Positions 1 to 4,139 of a DNA stretch of 6,719 bases are shown one piece after another. The notes beneath the pieces were generated by a model. It did no database searches, had not been told where the DNA came from, and saw only the letters and a program-made list of their open reading frames with translations. The DNA comes from DAISJD01 sp036821645. Its GTDB lineage: Bacteria > Pseudomonadota > Alphaproteobacteria > ATCC43930 > CGMCC-115725. The position numbers were made by a program, and so were the translations under genes. The DNA is taken from positions 1 through 6,719 of the forward strand of contig DAISJD010000154.1 in the NCBI GenBank assembly GCA_036821645.1, in the 5' to 3' direction. Position 1 is the stretch's first letter. Each line of letters begins with the position of its first letter.

Positions 1-167
1 GCCCGAACCCCCGGATCTTTCGGCTGCACCGCCGGGCTCGGCACGGTCTGGGCTGCGGCCGCCTCGACCAAGACCATGAGAGCCAAAACCAGGGCCGATG
101 CCCCACCCAGAACCGTGCTAGCGTGATTTTTCGCTTGGAACCGATGCGCGTCGCAATTTTCCGACAT
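1..167 (-). CDS. Exported protein of unknown function, N-terminal part only
   Basis: Reading the minus strand from an ATG at 165-167 gives an open frame of 55 codons that leaves the window at position 1. A purine-rich Shine-Dalgarno (AAGGGGGG, 174-181) lies 6 nt upstream, which supports this start. The product begins with a short polar segment containing Arg9 and Lys13, then a hydrophobic stretch of about 19 residues (around 16-34), then an Ala-rich AxA site with likely signal peptidase I cleavage after Ala39. The mature end starts QTVPSPAVQP, a Pro-rich linker-like sequence. This is a classical Sec signal peptide, so the protein is probably periplasmic, outer-membrane or secreted. The visible mature part is too short to identify a family. 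It is transcribed divergently from apt. Confidence 0.72.
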   Translation of the reverse strand, partial: MSENCDAHRFQAKNHASTVLGGASALVLALMVLVEAAAAQTVPSPAVQPKDPGVR

Positions 168-304
168 TGTTGTCCCCCCTTAAATTTAGAGAGTAACCCC
201 GCTTAAATTGTGCTGCTTGCCACCCTCTTCCCCCATAAACTTCACATAAGCGTGAACGGGGTTCAACTTATTATTGTTAATATTTTATGGATATATCTTA
301 TTGT

Positions 305-333
305 TTTAAGAATAAGATAATCATTAATAAAAT
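305..333 (+). promoter_or_regulatory. Weak candidate sigma70 promoter for apt
   Basis: A -10-like TAAAAT (328-333, 5 of 6 to TATAAT) lies 17 nt downstream of TTTAAG (305-310, only 3 of 6 to TTGACA) in the AT-rich block. If used, it gives apt a leader of about 140 nt containing both hairpins described below. The AT richness makes chance matches likely, so this is only a candidate. Confidence 0.25.
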
Positions 334-367
334 ATTTCTTAAAAAACGCATCCCCGACCGCCTGTGG

Positions 368-391
368 TTCACGCCGGATCTTCGGCGTGAA
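368..391. repeat. Perfect 9-bp inverted repeat in the apt leader
   Basis: TTCACGCCG (368-376) and CGGCGTGAA (383-391) are exact reverse complements around a 6-nt loop, GATCTT. There is no T-run after it on the plus strand (A-run instead), so it is not a standard intrinsic terminator for plus-strand transcription. On the minus strand the Ts precede the stem, so it does not terminate that way either. It could be an mRNA hairpin or a protein-binding palindrome. Confidence 0.55.
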
Positions 392-444
392 AAAACCCTT
401 TCCCCCGTCTTCAAACCGGGTATTGTCCGACTTGGTTTATCAAT

Positions 445-466
445 CCAGTGCCCCGCACTGGTTTTT
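445..466 (+). terminator. Terminator-like hairpin directly upstream of apt
   Basis: CCAGTGC (445-451) pairs perfectly with GCACTGG (455-461) around a CCC loop, giving a 7-bp GC-rich stem followed at once by five Ts (462-466). This is the form of a short intrinsic terminator. It ends 17 nt before the apt ATG and 1 nt before the probable Shine-Dalgarno GAGGT (468-472). It may act as an attenuator of apt or may insulate apt from upstream transcription. No upstream plus-strand gene is visible that would need termination here. Confidence 0.5.
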
Positions 467-483
467 CGAGGTAGAAACGCCCC

Positions 484-999
484 ATGGACCTGAAGGACCA
501 TATCCGTTCAGTGCCGGATTTTCCCAAACCCGGTATCTTGTTTTACGATATTTCCACGCTGTTGGCCCATGCCGATGCCTGGCGCGAGACGGTCCGGCAA
601 TTGACCGATACCCTCGCCCCGTTGAAACCGGACTTGCTGATCGGGATCGAATCGCGCGGGTTTCTGGTCGCGGCCCCACTTGCCCTGTCGCTGAATTGCG
701 GCTTTGCCATGGTCCGCAAAAAGGGCAAATTGCCGGGGCCGGTCATTCCCTATCAGTATGATTTGGAATATGGGACCGATACGATCGAGATTCAAAAGGA
801 CGCCGTCTCGCCCGGTCAACGGGTCGTCATTCTCGACGATCTCTTGGCGACGGGGGGCACGCTGGCCGCCGCCATCACCCTCTCGCGCCATGTCGGGGCC
901 GACGTCGTCGGGGCCGCCTGCATCATCGAATTGACGTTCTTGAATGGACGCAATCGCCTGGATGTGCCTGTCCATTCCATCCTGGCCTATGACGCATAA
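484..999 (+). CDS. apt: Adenine phosphoribosyltransferase
   Basis: This 171-residue protein transfers ribose-5-phosphate from PRPP to adenine, giving AMP and pyrophosphate, the cytosolic purine salvage step. The family landmarks are clear: an N-terminal FPKPGILFYDIS segment (13-24), a GIESRGFL loop (54-61) contacting the base site, VRKKGKLPG (77-85), the YDLEYGTD block (92-99), and the type I PRPP-binding motif VVILDDLLATGGT (114-126) with its paired Asp residues. Length matches bacterial Apt (about 170-185 residues). The ATG at 484 is preceded by GAGGT at 468-472, with an 11-nt gap that is slightly long. The stop is TAA. The gene stands alone on the plus strand, convergent with the tRNA and diverging from the exported-protein gene. 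Confidence 0.97.
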   Translation: MDLKDHIRSVPDFPKPGILFYDISTLLAHADAWRETVRQLTDTLAPLKPDLLIGIESRGFLVAAPLALSLNCGFAMVRKKGKLPGPVIPYQYDLEYGTDTIEIQKDAVSPGQRVVILDDLLATGGTLAAAITLSRHVGADVVGAACIIELTFLNGRNRLDVPVHSILAYDA

Positions 1000-1032
1000 G
1001 GTCCGAGGAACGACGGGGCCCAAAAACACGAA

Positions 1033-1061
1033 GCCTGCTTCGGCGCAATGTCGAAGCAGGC
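1033..1061 (-). terminator. Strong hairpin between convergent apt and tRNA
   Basis: GCCTGCTTCG (1033-1042) and CGAAGCAGGC (1052-1061) form a perfect 10-bp stem with a 9-nt loop. On the minus strand the stem is followed by TTCGTGTTTTTG, a broken T-run, so it best serves as the terminator of the tRNA transcript, about 98 nt past the CCA end. It lies 33 nt after the apt stop and may also halt apt transcripts, although the plus side has no T-run. Confidence 0.65.
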
Positions 1062-1158
1062 GGTAAGGGAGGCCCACAATCAGAAATTTGGTTTGAAACC
1101 CAGGATCAACTCAAACTGGGCACATCGTCGACTTTAAGAATGGTCGCGACTTCAAAAA

Positions 1159-1235
1159 TGGTAGCGGGAACTGGATTTGAACCAGCGACCTTGGGATTAT
1201 GATTCCCCTGCTCTGACCAACTGAGCTATCCCGCC
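1159..1235 (-). tRNA. tRNA with CAT anticodon, probably elongator tRNA-Met
   Basis: The minus strand folds as a complete 77-nt tRNA with encoded CCA (complement at 1159-1161). The acceptor stem is GGCGGGA/TCCCGCT with a G1-U72 wobble, the D stem is GCTC/GAGC, the anticodon loop is ATCATAA with CAT at 1199-1201, and the T arm is GCTGG-TTCAAAT-CCAGT with one terminal wobble. The anticodon stem GGGGA/TCCCA has a G27-A43 mismatch at its outer end. A CAT anticodon can mean initiator Met, elongator Met or Ile2 (lysidine-modified). The A/T purine-pyrimidine setting and CTACCA end resemble alphaproteobacterial elongator Met as I remember it, while the variable and T arm (GGTCGCTGGTTCAA) resemble Ile2 of gammaproteobacteria. 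It lacks the unpaired 1-72 mismatch typical of initiators, apart from the G-U wobble. It has its own promoter and terminator. Confidence 0.93.
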
Positions 1236-1247
1236 CCAGGGAGGCGC

Positions 1248-1276
1248 TTTATCTAAAATTATCCCCCCTTTGTCAA
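1248..1276 (-). promoter_or_regulatory. Sigma70-type promoter of the CAT tRNA
   Basis: On the minus strand there is a perfect TTGACA (complement of 1271-1276), then a 17-nt spacer, then GATAAA (complement of 1248-1253; 4 of 6 to TATAAT). Transcription would start around 1240, a few bases before the mature tRNA 5' end at 1235. It lies between the mnmA stop (1288) and the tRNA, so the tRNA need not depend on read-through from the upstream cluster. Confidence 0.75.
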
Positions 1277-1287
1277 GAGATGATTTT

Positions 1288-2433
1288 CTAGCCCGCCCCG
1301 GCCTCGGCGCGTTTGATCCACCCGCCGCAGATGACCCGGTCGCCGATATAGACCACACCGGCCTGTCCGGGGGCGACACCGCTCAAAACCGGCTCATCCA
1401 AGGCCAAGACGGCCTGATCGCCCTTGGCCGTCAGGCGGGCCGCGACCGGCGGCTGGGCCGAGCGCAGCTTGACCATCACCGGCAGATCGACCGCCTGGGC
1501 CGCGTCCGGATCGAGCCAATTGACCTCTCCCAACACCACGTCGCTTTGGGCAAGGGCACTGCGCGGCCCGACCACGACTTCGGCCCGTGCCGGATCGAGG
1601 CGGATCACGAAGAGCGGTTCCTCGAAACCCGACAGGTTCAGGCCCCGACGCTGACCCACCGTATAATGGATGATGCCCTCGTGACGGGCCAAGGGATTGC
1701 CTGCCAGATCGACGATATCGCCGGGCACGATCGCCTCGGGGCGCAATTTCGCGACCAGCGCGTCGTAGCGCCCGGCCGGAACGAAACAAATATCCTGACT
1801 ATCGGGCTTTTGCGCGACCCCAAGGCCAAGCCGTCCAGCGATCGCGCGGGTTTCCTGTTTCGGCATGTCGCCCAAGGGAAAGCGCAGGAACGCCAATTGT
1901 TCGCGGGTGGTCGCAAACAGAAAATAACTTTGATCCCGGGCCGGATCGGCCCCGCGATGGAGTTCCGGCCCCGCAGGACCGTCGATCCGGCGGACATAAT
2001 GGCCGGTCGCCAACGCCTCGGCCCCCAAATCCTGCGCCGCCCTCAGCAGATCGCGAAACTTGACCGTCTGATTGCAGCGCACGCACGGGATCGGCGTTTC
2101 GCCCCGCACGTAGGAATCGGCGAAATCATCGATCACCTGCTGGCGAAAGCGCGATTCGTAATCCAGGACGTAATGGGGAATGCCGAGTTGTGCCGCGACC
2201 GCCGCCGCATCGCGAATATCCTGACCGGCGCAGCAGGCCCCCGGTTTCTTGATCGCGGCCCCATGATCGTAGAGTTGCAGGGTGATGCCGATCACCTGAT
2301 AACCGGCCTCGACCAGCATCGCCGCCGCCACTGACGAATCGACGCCGCCCGACATGCCGACCACCACCCGCGTGTCGGCGGGGGCGCGGGGCAGACCAAG
2401 GGAATTCAACGACAGAGACAAAGACAGAGACAA
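1288..2433 (-). CDS. mnmA: tRNA-specific 2-thiouridylase MnmA
   Basis: MnmA activates U34 of Lys, Glu and Gln tRNAs with ATP and inserts sulfur relayed from IscS, making the 2-thio group of mnm5s2U. With the TTG start at 2433 the protein has 381 residues, normal for the family (about 360-400). The PP-loop SGGVDSS is at 28-34. The two catalytic cysteines are Cys120 (in CVRCNQTVKF) and Cys216 (in PDSQDICF). ATGHY (about 142-146) and YTVGQRRGL are also family motifs. There is no in-frame ATG before the PP-loop. The TTG at 2433 has GAGGG (2441-2445) 7 nt upstream and is the best start; the TTG at 2409, giving NSLGLP, matches the usual family N-terminus but lacks a Shine-Dalgarno. The difference is a Ser-Leu repeat of 8 residues. 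It is the last gene of the minus-strand sulfur cluster. Confidence 0.96.
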   Translation of the reverse strand: MSLSLSLSLNSLGLPRAPADTRVVVGMSGGVDSSVAAAMLVEAGYQVIGITLQLYDHGAAIKKPGACCAGQDIRDAAAVAAQLGIPHYVLDYESRFRQQVIDDFADSYVRGETPIPCVRCNQTVKFRDLLRAAQDLGAEALATGHYVRRIDGPAGPELHRGADPARDQSYFLFATTREQLAFLRFPLGDMPKQETRAIAGRLGLGVAQKPDSQDICFVPAGRYDALVAKLRPEAIVPGDIVDLAGNPLARHEGIIHYTVGQRRGLNLSGFEEPLFVIRLDPARAEVVVGPRSALAQSDVVLGEVNWLDPDAAQAVDLPVMVKLRSAQPPVAARLTAKGDQAVLALDEPVLSGVAPGQAGVVYIGDRVICGGWIKRAEAGAG

Positions 2434-2434
2434 G
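2411..2434 (-). repeat. Hexanucleotide tandem repeat at the mnmA 5' end
   Basis: Four consecutive copies of GACARA (GACAGA, GACAAA, GACAGA, GACAAG on the plus strand, the last with a final G) encode alternating Ser and Leu on the minus strand. The repeat holds the TTG proposed as the mnmA start. A six-base unit changes copy number without changing frame. Confidence 0.8.
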
Positions 2435-2543
2435 GATCGACCCTCAAGGACAATCGGGAAACGACAGGCCGTCGACCCCAACCGAAGCCGGGGCCGTCAT
2501 CGCCAAGCGCAGAAATCGCCCCCCGATCGGGTTCCGGCATCGG

Positions 2544-2876
2544 TTACTTCCCGGCGTTGCGCGACCCGCTCGGCAAGGTCACGGTCAAACCGTCCAATTC
2601 CGCCTTCATCGTGATCTGACAGCCAAGTCGCGAGGTTTTGGTGAGACCGAAGGCGAGATCGAGCATGTCTTCCTCGTCCTCGCCGGCCGCCTTCAGACGA
2701 TCATACCATTCCGGGGCAATGATGACGTGGCAGGTCGAACAGGCGAGCGAGCCTTCGCAGGCCCCTTCGAGATCGACCCCGTGCTTGTGGGCGATTTCAA
2801 GGACGCTGAGGCCAACGGGGGCATCGACCTCGTGGCGCTTGCCCGATTTCGGGTCGATAAAGACCATTTTCGGCAT
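2544..2876 (-). CDS. fdx: ISC-type [2Fe-2S] ferredoxin
   Basis: This 110-residue protein is an adrenodoxin-type ferredoxin, the electron donor of the ISC Fe-S assembly machinery in the cytosol. Cluster ligands are Cys40, Cys46, Cys49 and Cys86, in the pattern C-x5-C-x2-C-x36-C (GACEGSLACSTCH, then TSRLGCQI). Length and the C-terminal LPSGSRNAGK tail fit Fdx. The start MPKMVF at 2876 is chosen because the family begins there and GAGAG (2886-2890) lies 9 nt upstream; a longer frame to 3056 would overlap the preceding gene and adds an unrelated Trp/Arg/Pro-rich sequence. Fdx normally follows hscA, and here it follows the miniature HscA-like gene. The next gene is mnmA, after 110 nt with no clear terminator. 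Confidence 0.96.
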   Translation of the reverse strand: MPKMVFIDPKSGKRHEVDAPVGLSVLEIAHKHGVDLEGACEGSLACSTCHVIIAPEWYDRLKAAGEDEEDMLDLAFGLTKTSRLGCQITMKAELDGLTVTLPSGSRNAGK

Positions 2877-2904
2877 GGTAACAAACTCTCTTGGCAAAAT
2901 GTAT

Positions 2905-2932
2905 GGCGGCCACCCGTCCGGGTGCTGCCGCC
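2905..2932 (-). terminator. GC-rich hairpin in the fdx leader, terminator-like
   Basis: GGCGGC (2905-2910) pairs with GCCGCC (2927-2932), and CACCC (2911-2915) pairs with GGGTG (2920-2924) around GTCC, giving an 11-bp stem with a 2-nt bulge. On the minus strand it is followed by ATACATTTTG, a weak T-run, and it ends about 15 nt upstream of the fdx Shine-Dalgarno. It could be a partial terminator, an RNA-processing or stability stem, or a translation modulator between the HscA-like gene and fdx. Confidence 0.45.
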
Positions 2933-3009
2933 GCTCTCTCGGTCTATCCCGCACTTCTGCGGTCCGCGTCCAGTAAATTTCACACCGACCGACCGCAATT
3001 CCCGACAGG

Positions 3010-3699
3010 TCAGCCGAGATCCTCCCCCAACAGGGCGGCCCCCAACAGGGCGGCATCCCCCTGCGTCACCCGGTCCAAAACCGGCAAGTCCGGGTCGGGT
3101 GCTGCCGCATCCCCGACCAGAACGACCCCCCGCACCGGCGACGGGGCCTCGGCGCGCACCGCGTCATACCGGTCGCCGAAGGCTGCGAGCCTGATCTGCC
3201 CGCCCCGAACCGCAAGGGCCGCGACATGATGGGCATCGACCAGCAGATAAACACCCGCGCCGAACCGGGCAAGATCGATGCCGTGCGCCAGGGCGACGGG
3301 CCGCTCGATGCAGGCCAAAAGATCGAGTCCGGCCGCATCCGCAGCCCGCAGCAAATCCTGTCGTCCGGCAAGGCCGAGACCGGGGGCCACGACGCACACG
3401 GCCCGCACGACCAGGCGCTGCGTGCGCTGCATCGTGATCCGCCGGGCATCGCGCATCATGTCACCCATCGGGGCAGCACGTCCATCCGCCCCATCGATCC
3501 TTTCTGCACTGGGCGGCACCGTTGCCACGGTGGCGGCATTGCCGCCGACCGCAACCGCGACGCCAAGCCCCGCATCCGTCAGCTCCAACGCCATGACGAG
3601 ACCCGGATCGGTAAATTCGGGGGCAGCCTCGCGCGGTTCTTCGATCTGTATGAGGGTCAAGGGAGGATCGGCCGGCATCCCCCGTTCGCGATCAGACAT
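3010..3699 (-). CDS. Miniature degenerate HscA (Hsp70)-like protein
   Basis: This 229-residue protein sits between iscA and fdx, where hscBA normally lies. Its N-terminus LTLIQIEEP (14-22) recalls the HscA leader MALLQISEP. Hsp70 landmarks follow in order: a phosphate-1-like strand pair (MALELTDAGLGVAVAVGG, 36-53), connect-1 (VVAPGLGLAGRQDLLRAADA, 103-122, then AGLDLLACIERP and ALAHGID to 142), a phosphate-2-like strand pair (GVYLLVDAHHVAALAVRGG, 149-167), an adenosine-motif-like VRGVVLVGD (189-197), and connect-2-like GDAALLGAALLGEDL (214-228). DLGTT and DLGGGTFD are replaced, so ATP binding is doubtful. The spans matching subdomains IB and IIB are mostly absent and there is no substrate-binding domain (E. 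coli HscA is about 616 residues). The ATG at 3699 overlaps the iscA stop (ATGTCTGA), implying translational coupling; a later ATG at 3678 is possible. The homology is read by eye and needs profile confirmation. Confidence 0.75.
   Translation of the reverse strand: MSDRERGMPADPPLTLIQIEEPREAAPEFTDPGLVMALELTDAGLGVAVAVGGNAATVATVPPSAERIDGADGRAAPMGDMMRDARRITMQRTQRLVVRAVCVVAPGLGLAGRQDLLRAADAAGLDLLACIERPVALAHGIDLARFGAGVYLLVDAHHVAALAVRGGQIRLAAFGDRYDAVRAEAPSPVRGVVLVGDAAAPDPDLPVLDRVTQGDAALLGAALLGEDLG
3024..3053 (-). repeat. 15-bp tandem duplication at the 3' end of the HscA-like gene
   Basis: CCCCCAACAGGGCGG occurs twice back to back (3024-3038 and 3039-3053). On the minus strand it encodes AALLG-AALLG inside the segment that corresponds to the connect-2 helix of Hsp70, a few codons before the stop. 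It is in frame, so it lengthens the protein by five residues. Confidence 0.85.
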
Positions 3700-4030
3700 G
3701 AAACGATTCGCCGCAGCCGCACCGGCCCTTTTCATTGGGATTGCGGAAGGTAAAGCCTGATTGCAGCTTGTCTTCCACATAATCCATTTCCGTCCCGATC
3801 AAAAACATGCTGGCCTTGGGGTCGATCAGAATCGTCACCCCTTTTTCTTCGACCACTTCGTCATGTTTACCGGCAGCCTCGGCATATTCGATCGTATAGC
3901 TCATCCCGGAACACCCGCGCGCCCGCACCCCGACCCGAATGCCGAAGGCGGGCTTGTCGCGCGCCGCCATCAGGTCTTTCACCCGTTGGGCCGCCGCATC
4001 CGTCACCGTCAACGCCTGAAATCGCGCCAT
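3692..4030 (-). CDS. iscA: A-type Fe-S carrier IscA (HesB family)
   Basis: This 112-residue protein belongs to the A-type carriers, which bind iron or an Fe-S cluster and hand it to target enzymes in the cytosol. The three ligands are Cys40 (RGCSG) and Cys104/Cys106 (GRCGCGESFHV, the C-terminal signature). The FRNPN motif just before them is also typical. The ATG at 4030 is preferred because GGAG lies about 9 nt upstream; a GTG at 4036 would add two residues. It is 109 nt downstream of iscS, with a possible attenuator hairpin between, and its stop overlaps the start of the HscA-like gene. Canonical isc operons carry iscU between iscS and iscA; it is missing here. The ISC context favours IscA over ErpA. 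Confidence 0.95.
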   Translation of the reverse strand: MARFQALTVTDAAAQRVKDLMAARDKPAFGIRVGVRARGCSGMSYTIEYAEAAGKHDEVVEEKGVTILIDPKASMFLIGTEMDYVEDKLQSGFTFRNPNEKGRCGCGESFHV

Positions 4031-4088
4031 GGACACTCACTCCGCTTCACGCACCGCCAATGCTGCATCATGCCGCAGGACGGATCGT

Positions 4089-4122
4089 AAAAAAACACTT
4101 GTTTAAACGCTTTCCAAACAAG
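4089..4122 (-). terminator. Hairpin plus T7 between iscS and iscA
   Basis: On the minus strand CTTGTTT and AAACAAG (complements of 4116-4122 and 4098-4104) form a 7-bp stem with an 11-nt loop, followed after two bases by seven Ts (complement of 4089-4095). The stem is AT-rich, so termination would be partial at best. It begins 17 nt after the iscS stop. It may set a lower level for iscA and downstream genes than for the two desulfurases, or be the leftover 3' end of a lost iscU segment. Confidence 0.5.
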
Positions 4123-4139
4123 ATGGCGCGAAGCGGACG

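Larger units (their letters stand above)
168..483. other. Divergent intergenic region with AT-rich core and inverted repeats
   Basis: I see no credible gene in this 316-nt spacer; open frames crossing it have AT-driven Ile/Lys/Asn composition or run over apt. It holds an 8-bp direct repeat CTTAAATT (179-186 and 202-209), a TTCAC-N6-GTGAA inverted repeat (241-256), an AT-rich block at about 268-345, a 9-bp inverted repeat inside that block (294-302 with 311-319), a second perfect 9-bp inverted repeat at 368-391, and a terminator-like hairpin at 445-466. It must carry the promoters of both the exported-protein gene and apt, but neither can be placed firmly by eye. Confidence 0.6.

Noticed and set aside
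287..493. A 68-codon plus-strand frame running from the AT-rich block into apt
   Set aside because: Its Ile/Lys-rich start simply reflects AT composition, it lacks a clear ribosome-binding site, resembles no family, and overlaps the apt start out of frame.
508..1077. A 189-codon minus-strand frame opposite apt
   Set aside because: Shadow of apt; also crosses the terminator hairpin at 1033-1061.
1270..2334. A 354-codon plus-strand frame opposite mnmA
   Set aside because: It is an antisense shadow of a well-identified gene; its Arg/Asp/His-rich composition is typical of the complement of a high-GC gene.
2522..2531. Perfect palindrome CCCGATCGGG between fdx and mnmA
   Set aside because: Too short to form a stable hairpin with a real loop, no T-run follows, and 10-bp palindromes are expected by chance in GC-rich DNA.
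2877..3056. N-terminal extension of ferredoxin by 60 residues
   Set aside because: It would overlap the end of the HscA-like gene, contains the leader hairpin, and adds sequence not found in the family; MPKMVF at 2876 is the natural start.
3700..3780. Longer start of the HscA-like gene inside iscA
   Set aside because: It would overlap iscA by about 90 bases; the ATG at 3699 gives the common short overlap with the iscA stop.
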